From contig BTUV01000017.1 in NCBI GenBank assembly GCA_045863035.1, positions 1-41,145 on the forward strand: 41,145 bases of DNA. The letters run 5' to 3'. Under the pieces are notes generated by a model, which worked only from the letters and a program-made list of their open reading frames with translations, had not been told where the DNA came from and did no database searches. This stretch comes from H2-BAC3 sp045863035 (GTDB taxonomy: Bacteria; Bacteroidota; Ignavibacteria; Ignavibacteriales; Ignavibacteriaceae). A program made the position numbers and the translations under genes. Positions within the stretch are counted from its first letter, which is position 1, and the number at the start of each line of letters is the position of its first letter. This document shows, piece by piece, positions 7,952 through 16,170 of this stretch.

Positions 7952-9568
7952 TTGAAACGTGTGTTATTTTTAATGCTTCTTTTGCCGTTTTGTGTAGCGG
8001 CACAACCACAAAATGTAGTACTGCTTGGCAGTTTTCATCCTCAGCAGGGTCAGGGTACAGACTATAATGACTGCTGGGGTTACGTTGACTCACAAGGACG
8101 TGAGTACGCAATCTTAGGTGCTCAGAATGGCACCTACTTTGTTAATATTACCAACCCCGCCCAGCCGGTGCAGGTTGGATATATACCGGGTCCTAACTCG
8201 ATCTGGCGTGATATTAAAACTCACAGTCACTATGCTTACATTACTACTGAAGGAACCGGCACTGGACAAGGTCTGCAAATAGTTGACCTTTCGAATATGC
8301 CACAGAGCGTAACGCTGGTTAATACGGTAACTACCTGGTTTACCCGAGCTCATAATATATATATTGACAACGGATATGCTTACGTTATAGGAACCAACAA
8401 CGGCGGCGGTATGCATATTCTTGATTTGAGTAATCCGGCCAACCCGACCAGAGCTGCGCTTTACAACACCAGCGGATATGTTCATGATGTTTATGTATGG
8501 AACGATACAGCATACCTCTCAAGTGAAGATACCTACGATGTGGTGAATGTGACCAATAAAACGAACCCCCAGATTATAAGTCAGAGCGCGGCGCTCAGCG
8601 GTATCTATGCTCACAGCGGCTGGATGACTGAAGACAAAAGATACTTTATTGCCTGTGAGGAGTTTAACGTTCGCGATATAACAGTGTGGGATTTGCAGGA
8701 CAGAACCTCATGGGATTTGAAAGTTAGCCAGTGGCAGATGCCAGGGAACAGCCCGGTTCACAATATCTTTATAAAAGGAATTTTCGCGCATATATCATAC
8801 TACAAAGACGGATACGTGGTTCTGGATATTTCTAATCCGCTTAACCCGGTTAAGGTCGGTCAGTATGATACTTACTCCGGCACATCCGGTACGTATGAAG
8901 GCGCCTGGGGTGCTTATCCGTATTTTCCTTCCGGAAACGTGATCATATCTGATATCAGTACTGGTTTATATATTGTTGATTTCACGCTGGATAATATCGT
9001 CCCGGTCGAATTAGTGTCTTTCAGCGCCGTTCAGCAGGGGACTTCAGTTCAGCTTGAGTGGGCAACAGCTTCAGAAGTAAACAACCGGGGTTTTGAGGTC
9101 GAAAGATCAAACGATAACCTGAATTGGATTTCAGTTGGTTTTGTAAGTGGAAATGGTACTGTAACGGAGAATAGCAACTATCGTTTTACTGATGAATACC
9201 CTGCCGATGGAAAAAACTGGTACCGCCTTGTTCAGCACGACTATGACGGCGCAAAGGCACTACACACTCCTGTTGAAGTATTTTTTGACGGCAATATGGC
9301 TGTGTCCGGATTCAGTCTCCGTCAGAATTATCCGAATCCGTTTAATCCTTCAACCAGAATTACTTATTCCCTGACAGAGGCCGCGCAAATTACGCTTAAA
9401 GTATATGATTTGTTAGGCAGAGAAGTAGCAGTATTGGTTAACGGAGTTGTTGAGAAGGGAACCCATACTCAGGAGTTTTCCGCCGCCGGGCTGAGTTCCG
9501 GGATATATATTTATGAGCTCCGTTCCGGTAATGTGGTTGAACGCAAGACGATGAATCTGCTTAAATAG
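7952..9568 (+). CDS. Secreted LVIVD/choice-of-anchor-B protein with T9SS sorting domain
   Basis: A 538-aa exported protein starting at a TTG (MKRVLFLMLLLPFCVAAQ signal peptide). Residues about 40-340 contain repeated blocks such as YAYITTEG..LQIVDLSN, YAYVIGTN..MHILDLSNPANP and YLSSEDTYDVVNVTNKTNP, the pattern of LVIVD repeats in choice-of-anchor B proteins. A fibronectin-like module follows (VELVSFSAVQQG..VQLEWATASEVNNRGFEVERS), then the T9SS type A sorting domain starting NYPNPFNPSTRI and ending ERKTMNLLK. A strong terminator lies just downstream. The upstream 121 bases hold an AT-rich TATATTCG that could be its -7 element. Confidence 0.88.
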   Translation: MKRVLFLMLLLPFCVAAQPQNVVLLGSFHPQQGQGTDYNDCWGYVDSQGREYAILGAQNGTYFVNITNPAQPVQVGYIPGPNSIWRDIKTHSHYAYITTEGTGTGQGLQIVDLSNMPQSVTLVNTVTTWFTRAHNIYIDNGYAYVIGTNNGGGMHILDLSNPANPTRAALYNTSGYVHDVYVWNDTAYLSSEDTYDVVNVTNKTNPQIISQSAALSGIYAHSGWMTEDKRYFIACEEFNVRDITVWDLQDRTSWDLKVSQWQMPGNSPVHNIFIKGIFAHISYYKDGYVVLDISNPLNPVKVGQYDTYSGTSGTYEGAWGAYPYFPSGNVIISDISTGLYIVDFTLDNIVPVELVSFSAVQQGTSVQLEWATASEVNNRGFEVERSNDNLNWISVGFVSGNGTVTENSNYRFTDEYPADGKNWYRLVQHDYDGAKALHTPVEVFFDGNMAVSGFSLRQNYPNPFNPSTRITYSLTEAAQITLKVYDLLGREVAVLVNGVVEKGTHTQEFSAAGLSSGIYIYELRSGNVVERKTMNLLK

Positions 9569-9603
9569 CAGGTGTTGGAATTCTAACACAAAGTTAGCAA
9601 AAC

Positions 9604-9641
9604 AAAGCGCAGAAGAAAACAAAGTCTTCTGCGCTTTTTTT
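9604..9641 (+). terminator. Intrinsic terminator after the LVIVD protein
   Basis: A perfect 13-bp stem (AAAGCGCAGAAGA at 9604-9616, TCTTCTGCGCTTT at 9625-9637) closes an 8-base loop and runs into seven T residues. It ends the + strand transcript 35 bases after the stop codon. Confidence 0.93.
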
Positions 9642-9689
9642 ATTTCGTGTGGTATTGCCGCCGGGTGAATCCATTGGTGAGATTGACCA

Positions 9690-10145
9690 GTACAGACACG
9701 CCGCGGCGTGTCTCTACAAGGATGTGTGGTTCAGATATATATTTGCGAAAGAGTGATTATGCTCCGTAAAGACACGCCACGGCGTGTCTCTACAAGGATA
9801 TGCAGTTCAGGTATATGTTTGTGAAAGAGTGATTATGCTCCGTACAGACACGCCACGGCGTGTCTCTGTAAGGATGTTCTGTTCGGGTATATGTTTGTGA
9901 AAGAGTGATTATGCTCCGTACAGACACGCCGCGGCGTGTCTCTGTAAGGATGTTCTGTTCGGGTATATATATGGGAAAGAGTGATTATGCTCCGTACAGA
10001 CACGCCGCGGCGTGTCTCTGTAAGGATGTTCTGTTCGGGTATATATATGGGAAAGAGTGATTATGCTCCGTAAAGAAACGCCGCGGCGTGTCTCTACAAG
10101 AATGTGCGGTTCGGGTATATATTTGGGAAGGAGTTGTTGCAATCA
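9690..10145. repeat. Tandem array of six 76-bp units with central palindrome
   Basis: Units begin at 9690, 9766, 9842, 9918, 9994 and 10070, each exactly 76 bases. The fourth and fifth units are identical, and the others differ at scattered positions. Each starts with a palindrome core. GACACGCCGCGGCGTGTC is a perfect 18-base palindrome in units 1, 4 and 5. Units 2 and 3 have AC instead of GC in the centre, and unit 6 has GAAACGCC. In unit 1 the arms extend to 28 bases with one mismatched pair. The rest of each unit is GGATGT..GTTC(A/G)GGTATAT..GAAAGAGTGATTATGCTCC. The array fills the gap between a + strand gene and the - strand trp operon. Since 76 is not a multiple of 3, it is not coding. 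Confidence 0.97.
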
Positions 10146-10182
10146 GCGGGGTCATCACCGCGTGGTTCGTTTTTCATTTCTC

Positions 10183-10962
10183 TTAAAGTCCATTTTTCAG
10201 AGCCGAGATAATCGAATAAACCGGCTCAAACTTGCCCGGATGCTCTATCAGCTTTTTGATGAGCAGACTTCCAACAATCACTCCATCACAGGAGCTTCGG
10301 ATTTTCTTTATATCATCTGGTCCGGTTATTCCGAATCCGACAAGCATCTTGTTGTTTTGAATGAGAGAATAAGCGGCAGAGATTTTTTCGATCTGTTCTG
10401 TTGTATAGCCACCTGTTTGCCCGGTTGTTCCCAGTGTGCCTACGTAGTAGAGAAATGACCATTTTTTTTCATCTATATATTTAATCCGTTCTTTCGGCGT
10501 AGTGGGTGCAGCAAAGGATGCAAGTTCTTCAGGTGGAATTCCGAATTCATCCAATTGCGCCAGTTCTTCTGGTATCAGATCTGGTATGATAAGCCCGTCC
10601 GCTCCGCATTTTTTGTAAGCATCATAAAACCTATCAGCCCCGTAGTGGAAGAGGGGATTTAGATAAGACATCAGCACTACCGGCTTGTGCGTCCTTTTTT
10701 TTATCTCAGTGCAAAAAGCGAAAACATCATTAAGGGTAACGCCGTTTTTAATTGCCTGAGTTGAGGATGCCTGAATAACCGGTCCGTCAGCGAGCGGATC
10801 ACTAAAGGGGACACCGAGCTCAAGCATATCCGCGCCGCTTTCAAGAACACCAAGTGCAAGTTGAATAAAGTTTTCCTTATCGGGGAATCCGGCAGTAAGA
10901 AAAACAGAGAGTATTTTTTCACCGTTGCGGTTTTTATCTTCAATATAGTCGTATATATTCAT
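10183..10962 (-). CDS. trpA: Tryptophan synthase alpha subunit
   Basis: TrpA cleaves indole-3-glycerol phosphate to indole and passes it to TrpB. The 259-aa protein has FLTAGFPD near the N terminus and the active-site block ELGVPFSDPLADGPVIQ with the catalytic Glu and Asp. It also has MSYLNPLFHYG, GLIIPDL and the C-terminal phosphate-binding VGFGIT and GVIVGSLL. The loop usually written SRxGVTG reads GTLGTTGQTGGY here. It is the last gene of the trp operon and starts 1 base after the trpB stop. No T-tailed terminator is visible downstream; the palindromic array comes next. Confidence 0.95.
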   Translation of the reverse strand: MNIYDYIEDKNRNGEKILSVFLTAGFPDKENFIQLALGVLESGADMLELGVPFSDPLADGPVIQASSTQAIKNGVTLNDVFAFCTEIKKRTHKPVVLMSYLNPLFHYGADRFYDAYKKCGADGLIIPDLIPEELAQLDEFGIPPEELASFAAPTTPKERIKYIDEKKWSFLYYVGTLGTTGQTGGYTTEQIEKISAAYSLIQNNKMLVGFGITGPDDIKKIRSSCDGVIVGSLLIKKLIEHPGKFEPVYSIISALKNGL

Positions 10963-10963
10963 G

Positions 10964-12169
10964 CTATTCTATATGCAGTTCGTTCATAATAACAGCCATA
11001 TCTTTATCACCGCGACCTGACATATTAACCACAACAATTTCTCCGGAAGTGGTTTGAGGCATCAGGATTTCCAAATAAGCAAGAGCGTGGGCAGTTTCAA
11101 GCGCGGGAATGATGCCTTCCCGCCGGCTGATTGTTTTAACTGCCGCAAGTGCCTCTTTATCAGTGACGCTTACGTATGTTACTCTTTTTATATCATGCAG
11201 ATAAGAATGTTCAGGCCCCACACCAGGATAGTCAAGCCCGGCAGAAACGGAGTGAGGTTCAACTACCTGCCCTTTTTCATCCTGGATCAGATATGTTCTC
11301 ATACCGTGAAAGATGCCGTCACTTCCTTTGCTAATAGTTGCGGCGTGCTTTTTTGTTTCAACTCCTTCACCTGCTGCTTCTATTCCAATCATCTTTATTG
11401 ATTCATGTTCAAGAAAGGGATAGAATATGCCAATTGCATTACTGCCACCCCCGACACAGGCGAGTATATAATCAGGCAGACGACCTGCCTGCTTCTGAAT
11501 CTGTTCTTTAGTTTCAGTACCGATTATTGACTGAAAATCTCTGACCATCATTGGATACGGATGAGGACCGACTGCTGACCCGATGATATAATGCGTATCA
11601 ACGGCATGAGTGACCCAGTCACGAATTGCCTCGTTGGTTGCATCCTTCAGGGTTTTACTGCCGGAGGTAACAGAAACAACTGATGCGCCCAGAAGTTTCA
11701 TCCTTGCAACATTAGGCGCCTGCCTCTGTATATCTTTTTCTCCCATATATACAGTGCAGTGAAGTCCGAACTTGGCACAAACAGAAGCTACGGCTGTACC
11801 ATGCTGACCCGCACCGGTTTCGGCGATAATCCGGCGTTTACCCATTTTAACTGCAAGAAGAATCTGTCCGATTGCATTATTTATTTTATGTGCTCCTGTG
11901 TGGCAAAGATCTTCCCGTTTAAAATAGATAGCTGCTCTGCCATAATGCTTTGTAAGATTTTCAGCAAAGGTGAGGGGAGTGGGGCGCCCGGTGAATTCCT
12001 TATGATAATACTCCAGTTCCGAAAGAAATTCAGGTGAATCTTTTATCTTCCGGTAAAAGTTTTCAAGTTCTTTTAATGGGGCATAAAGAGTTTCAGGGAT
12101 AAACCTTCCGCCGTATTTGCCGAAATGACCTGACGCATCGGGAAGCGTATAATTACTTATGCTGGGCAT
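10964..12169 (-). CDS. trpB: Tryptophan synthase beta subunit
   Basis: TrpB condenses indole with serine to tryptophan using pyridoxal phosphate. Family landmarks are FGKYGGRFIPETLYAPL at residues 16-32, the PLP-lysine motif HTGAHKINNAIGQ, AETGAGQHG, the phosphate-binding GGGSNAIG and the C-terminal NMSGRGDKDM. Length (401 aa) is normal for the TrpB1 type that pairs with TrpA. The start overlaps the end of the DAHP synthase gene by 17 bases, indicating translational coupling. Confidence 0.97.
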   Translation of the reverse strand: MPSISNYTLPDASGHFGKYGGRFIPETLYAPLKELENFYRKIKDSPEFLSELEYYHKEFTGRPTPLTFAENLTKHYGRAAIYFKREDLCHTGAHKINNAIGQILLAVKMGKRRIIAETGAGQHGTAVASVCAKFGLHCTVYMGEKDIQRQAPNVARMKLLGASVVSVTSGSKTLKDATNEAIRDWVTHAVDTHYIIGSAVGPHPYPMMVRDFQSIIGTETKEQIQKQAGRLPDYILACVGGGSNAIGIFYPFLEHESIKMIGIEAAGEGVETKKHAATISKGSDGIFHGMRTYLIQDEKGQVVEPHSVSAGLDYPGVGPEHSYLHDIKRVTYVSVTDKEALAAVKTISRREGIIPALETAHALAYLEILMPQTTSGEIVVVNMSGRGDKDMAVIMNELHIE

Positions 12170-13187
12170 CTAAATTCAGTTCTTTCTCGGCAATCGGCGC
12201 CATTGCTTCCAGTTTAGCAATCAGATGCTTAAAGTTTTTTGGTGTAAGGGACTGATAACCGTCTGAAAGAGCATTTGCAGGATCGCAGTGAACTTCGATC
12301 ATAAGACCATCCGCGCCGCAGGCAACAGAGGCAAGTGACATAGGTTCAACTTTATCCCAGATGCCGATACCGTGAGAAGGGTCAACGAAAACCGGAAGGT
12401 GGGAGAGTCCTTTAATCACCGGTACAGCATTAAGATCAAGCGTGTTGCGGGTATAGGTTTCAAATGTTCTGATACCTCTTTCACAAAGGATTACTTCAAA
12501 ATTTCCCTGAGCGAGTATATATTCGGCGCTCATGAGAAGATCTTCGATGGTTGCTGAAAGTCCGCGTTTAAGAAGCACCGGCTTTTGAATGGAACCGACA
12601 CGCTCAAGCAGAGAGAAATTTTGCATATTTCGCGCGCCGATTTGCAATATGTCCGTTACCTCTGCCACCTGCGGAAGAGTTTCTGTATCCTTAACTTCGG
12701 TTACGATATACATCCCGAAAGTATCTTTAATCTCCTTCAGAAGTTCAAGCCCTTTTTCTTTAAGACCCTGAAACGCATAAGGACTGGTTCGCGGTTTATA
12801 AGCGCCTGCTCTGAAAAATTTTACCCCCATCTCCTTCAGCGCGCCTGCAACATCAAAGAGCTGGTCACGGCTTTCAATGGAACAGGGTCCGGCGATGATA
12901 TTCAGCGAGCCGGCTCCGATTTTTTCTTCTCCGATTGTAATAATAGTATCTTCCGATTTGGCCTCCCGTGATACTAATTTGAATTTCTTTGATATACGAA
13001 CTACATCAAGAACACCTTCCATGAAAAGAAAATCATCCGGCTGAAAATTTGAGACCTCTCCGGTTACACCAATGCCGATGCGGGACGTGCCATAGATTAT
13101 ATGCCCTTTGCAGTGTCGGGCGTTTATTTTTTGCAGCACATCGTCTATCTGATGTTGCTGACTGTCAAGTTTCATGAGTACCATCAT
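12153..13187 (-). CDS. aroF: 3-deoxy-7-phosphoheptulonate (DAHP) synthase with N-terminal regulatory domain
   Basis: DAHP synthase joins phosphoenolpyruvate and erythrose 4-phosphate, the first step towards all aromatic amino acids. The 344-aa protein is the type I-beta (KDO8P synthase-like) form. Residues about 1-75 are a ferredoxin-like regulatory domain (MVLMKLDSQQHQIDDVL). The barrel has IAGPCSIES, FFRAGAYKPRTSPYAFQG, LLKRGLSATIED, CERGIRTFE and VFVDPSHGIG. In relatives such as the Thermotoga enzyme this N-terminal domain mediates feedback inhibition. Here the gene sits between trpF and trpB, so it is controlled with the Trp branch. It starts at TAATG overlapping the trpF stop. Confidence 0.93.
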   Translation of the reverse strand: MMVLMKLDSQQHQIDDVLQKINARHCKGHIIYGTSRIGIGVTGEVSNFQPDDFLFMEGVLDVVRISKKFKLVSREAKSEDTIITIGEEKIGAGSLNIIAGPCSIESRDQLFDVAGALKEMGVKFFRAGAYKPRTSPYAFQGLKEKGLELLKEIKDTFGMYIVTEVKDTETLPQVAEVTDILQIGARNMQNFSLLERVGSIQKPVLLKRGLSATIEDLLMSAEYILAQGNFEVILCERGIRTFETYTRNTLDLNAVPVIKGLSHLPVFVDPSHGIGIWDKVEPMSLASVACGADGLMIEVHCDPANALSDGYQSLTPKNFKHLIAKLEAMAPIAEKELNLDAQHK

Positions 13188-13801
13188 TATTTTACCTGAT
13201 ATTTATATAATTTATTAAAAAACTGTTCTACTTTTCTATAATCTTTTTTACCGGGAGCACTTTCTAATGAACTCACCAGGTCTATACCCATTGGATTCCG
13301 CGCAATCACTCTTTCGATATTCGCCTCTGATATTCCACCGGCTATTATTGCGCGAGCGCATAACTCATCAGGTATCTCCTCATACTGAAGTGAAACCCCC
13401 GTGCCGCCATAAGCAGTTGATGAATAGGAATCAAACAGCGGAGTAATACGTTCAGGGTAAGTCCATCTGCTGAAATCAGACGCCTCCTTAATTCTGTATG
13501 CTTTAATTACAGGCAGATGTGCATCCTGAAAAAAAATTTCATTTTCATCTCCGTGCAACTGAATGATATTGATACCGGTGACTGCTGCGATTAATCTGAT
13601 TTCGTCTTCTGTGTTATTTACAAACACTCCCACCTTTTCAGTACGGGGAGAAAGATTACTGATAATTGCCTTAGCTTTTTCCGGAGAAATATATCGCCTG
13701 CTGCCGGGAAAGAAGATAAAACCGAGTGCAGCCGCGCCGGCTCTTTCACAAAACAGAGCATCCTCAGAATTTGTTATCCCGCAAACTTTTACCTTAACCA
13801 C
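13187..13801 (-). CDS. trpF: Phosphoribosylanthranilate isomerase
   Basis: TrpF performs the Amadori rearrangement of phosphoribosylanthranilate. It has the N-terminal catalytic cysteine motif KVCGITN, GFIFFPGSRRY, IIQLHGDE, the phosphate-binding IIAGGIS, and SSLESAPGKKDYRKVEQF where the usual form is SSGVE.pGxKD. The 204-aa length is normal. It starts at GTG overlapping the trpC end by 8 bases. Confidence 0.93.
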   Translation of the reverse strand: MVKVKVCGITNSEDALFCERAGAAALGFIFFPGSRRYISPEKAKAIISNLSPRTEKVGVFVNNTEDEIRLIAAVTGINIIQLHGDENEIFFQDAHLPVIKAYRIKEASDFSRWTYPERITPLFDSYSSTAYGGTGVSLQYEEIPDELCARAIIAGGISEANIERVIARNPMGIDLVSSLESAPGKKDYRKVEQFFNKLYKYQVK

Positions 13802-14588
13802 TGCAATACTCTTTCATTCTTCTTACTTCAGAGCGAATATCGGATGAGCGCATGAAATGTTCGCCGATGAGCACACCTCTTACATCTGAATCAATGAGAA
13901 ATGAAATATCATCTTTTTTACTGATTCCGCTTTCACTGATCACAGTGACTGAATCAGGAATCAGTTTTCGCAGGCGTCCGGTTGTGCTGAGTGAAGTTTC
14001 AAATGTTTTCAGATTTCTGTTGTTAATACCGATTAAGGTGTTTGTTTGAAAATCGATTTTCTCCAGTTGATCTTCATCGTGCAGTTCAAGGAGCACATCC
14101 AGACCAATTTCGCGGGCTGCCAGTGTATATTCAGAGATTTGTGAAGCCGAGAGCAGTTCTGAGATAAGCAGGATGCAATCAGCGCCGATGGATTTACTCT
14201 CCGCGATCTGTAGTTCATGGATGATGAAATCTTTACGGAGCAAAGGAATGATTTTATCATCTGCCAGTTCCTCCAGGAAATCGGGCGAACCAAGAAAATA
14301 ATTCCGCTCGGTCAGAACTGAAATTCCCGATACTGATTCCTCAATATATATATCCGCAATCCTTTTGTGGTCAAAATCCTCACGAATGATACCTTTAGAG
14401 GGGCTTGCCTTTTTAATTTCAGCAACAATGGCAATACCCCGCATAGTGATCAGACTCTGCGGTAGTGACAGATGTTTTGTAAACCGGGAGCCAAGGTCAA
14501 CAAGATTGCTGCGGGAGAAATTCCGTTTCAGCTTTGAAACTTCTTCCTCCTTTGCCTCAATAATCGTATGCAAAAAATCCTTCTTCAT
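13794..14588 (-). CDS. trpC: Indole-3-glycerol phosphate synthase
   Basis: This enzyme closes the indole ring of indole-3-glycerol phosphate. Seen are IVAEIKKASPSKGIIREDF with the catalytic Lys, SVLTERNYFLGS, LLRKDFIIHELQI, GINNRNLKTFE and VISESGIS. The start at 14588 (MKKDFLHTIIEAKEEEV, 264 aa) overlaps the trpD stop as ATGA. A longer reading to 14666 would add 26 residues lying inside trpD and is unlikely. Confidence 0.95.
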   Translation of the reverse strand: MKKDFLHTIIEAKEEEVSKLKRNFSRSNLVDLGSRFTKHLSLPQSLITMRGIAIVAEIKKASPSKGIIREDFDHKRIADIYIEESVSGISVLTERNYFLGSPDFLEELADDKIIPLLRKDFIIHELQIAESKSIGADCILLISELLSASQISEYTLAAREIGLDVLLELHDEDQLEKIDFQTNTLIGINNRNLKTFETSLSTTGRLRKLIPDSVTVISESGISKKDDISFLIDSDVRGVLIGEHFMRSSDIRSEVRRMKEYCSG

Positions 14589-15607
14589 ACGGCGGGGGTA
14601 TTGCTTGTCTTCCGGTAGTTTTCGAATGAACGGAAAGCCGCGCCTGAACGCACTGCGTATATACACTCTTCAATGGCTGTATCAAAATTTTTGTTTTCAC
14701 GCGCGGTTGTCAGAGTCATAGCCGCGTTTAATACTGCGGCTGAGAAAGTATAACTCTCCTTCGCTTCATCAATTACTTCAAGAAAAGCGCGTCTGCTTTC
14801 TTCTTTTGTTGAAGCATACAAACCCTCCGGGTTATTTTTACTGAGCGATGCATAATCGGGGGTTATCACCCGCTCCCGTATTTGCTTTCTTTTAACTGTA
14901 ATTACCAGAGCTTCTTTGCCCGGCAGCAGCTCATCAACGCTGTTTTCGGTGCAAAGTAAAGTTATTTTTTCATAATCGAGCAAAGCTGCTGCCTGAGCGA
15001 GAGAGCGCGCTGCATCATCAGAGAAAGTGCCGGTCATTTGTCTTTTTACCGATGCGGGATTGGTAAGAGGGCCGAGCATATTAAAGACAGTTCTGAAACC
15101 TAATTCTTTTCTTACAGGGGCAGCGTGTTTCATGGCCGGATGAAACTGTGGTGCAAAGAAAAATGCAAAGCCGGATTTGTTAAGACACTCCGTAATCTGT
15201 CCGTCATCAAGTGTAATGGAGCAGCCCAGTTCTTCAAGAACATCTGCGCTGCCGCATCTTCCCGATACTGCTCTGTTACCGTGTTTTGCAACCTTAACAC
15301 CCGCACCGGCAACAATAAAAGACGCGATGGTAGAAATATTAACTGTCGAAGAATTGTCACCGCCTGTGCCGCAAAGATCGACAAGTGCTCCGCCGGAGTA
15401 TGTGAACTCACGGGAATTATTACGCATGGCAAGCGCGAAGCCGGCAATTTCTTCCGGTGTTTCACCACGCATCCGCATAGCTGTAAGCAGCGATGAAAGC
15501 AGTGAAGGAGTTACTGCACCTGAAAGCACTGAGTTCATAATCTCGTATGCTTCCTGCAATGATGGCCGGTGACCGTCTATTAATTGTTTGAGATACATTG
15601 ATGTCAT
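14585..15607 (-). CDS. trpD: Anthranilate phosphoribosyltransferase
   Basis: TrpD transfers the phosphoribosyl group from PRPP to anthranilate. Family signatures are DLCGTGGDNSSTVNIST (PRPP loop), KHGNRAVSGRCGSADVLEELG, FFAPQFHPAMK and FNMLGPLTNPA. The 340-aa length is typical. Its ATG overlaps the trpG stop as ATGA. It is a stand-alone gene, not fused to trpG as in enterobacteria. Confidence 0.96.
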   Translation of the reverse strand: MTSMYLKQLIDGHRPSLQEAYEIMNSVLSGAVTPSLLSSLLTAMRMRGETPEEIAGFALAMRNNSREFTYSGGALVDLCGTGGDNSSTVNISTIASFIVAGAGVKVAKHGNRAVSGRCGSADVLEELGCSITLDDGQITECLNKSGFAFFFAPQFHPAMKHAAPVRKELGFRTVFNMLGPLTNPASVKRQMTGTFSDDAARSLAQAAALLDYEKITLLCTENSVDELLPGKEALVITVKRKQIRERVITPDYASLSKNNPEGLYASTKEESRRAFLEVIDEAKESYTFSAAVLNAAMTLTTARENKNFDTAIEECIYAVRSGAAFRSFENYRKTSNTPAV

Positions 15608-16170
15608 AGTTTAAGCCAGTTTTCTATCAGATGTTTACCTTCGGTTGTGAGAATGGATTCAGGATGAAACTGAATACCTTCAACGGGGTGCGATTTGTGA
15701 CGCACACCCATAATCAGATTATCTTCTGATGTTGCAGTTATTTCGAGTGACTCAGGAATACTCTCGCGTTCAATTACCAGTGAATGATAACGTGTTGCAG
15801 TGAAGCCCTGAGGCAGATTTTTAAAAACTCCTTTCCCGTCATGGGTAATACTCGATGTTTTGCCGTGCATGATACTTGGCGCACGACTTACTCTGCCGCC
15901 GAATACAATGCCGATTGCCTGATGCCCCAGACACACACCAAGTACAGGTATAGAATCAGAGAGTTCGCGTAATATATCCAGTGTTATTCCGGAATCTTCC
16001 GGTTTACCTGGTCCCGGAGAAAGAAGTATCTTATCCGGCGCTATCTGTCGAATTTCCTTTACAGTAATAGCATCATTTCTTTTAACGATAATGGTATGAC
16101 CTGAGAATCCGACAAGCTGCACAAGGTTATAGGTGAATGAGTCGTAATTATCAATGACGAGTATGTTCAT
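15604..16170 (-). CDS. trpG: Anthranilate synthase glutamine amidotransferase component
   Basis: TrpG supplies ammonia from glutamine to TrpE. The class I amidotransferase triad is present: nucleophile Cys in GVCLGHQAIG and the His/Glu pair in FHPESIL. N-terminal LVIDNYDSFTYNLVQL and PGPGKPED are typical. I place the start at the ATG at 16170 because GGGAGG lies four bases upstream (16175-16180). A TTG at 16173 is possible. The gene overlaps the end of trpE by 20 bases. Confidence 0.95.
   Translation of the reverse strand: MNILVIDNYDSFTYNLVQLVGFSGHTIIVKRNDAITVKEIRQIAPDKILLSPGPGKPEDSGITLDILRELSDSIPVLGVCLGHQAIGIVFGGRVSRAPSIMHGKTSSITHDGKGVFKNLPQGFTATRYHSLVIERESIPESLEITATSEDNLIMGVRHKSHPVEGIQFHPESILTTEGKHLIENWLKL

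Noticed and set aside
9909..10142. Small repeated protein on the - strand
   Set aside because: The frame is produced by the 76-bp repeats, whose length is not a multiple of 3, so successive units are read in different frames.
9690..10145. CRISPR array
   Set aside because: The whole 76-bp unit is repeated including the part that would be spacer, and there are no cas genes. It is a tandem repeat, not repeat plus unique spacers.
10057..10458. 133-aa frame on the + strand
   Set aside because: It runs antisense through trpA and the repeat array and has no protein-like features.
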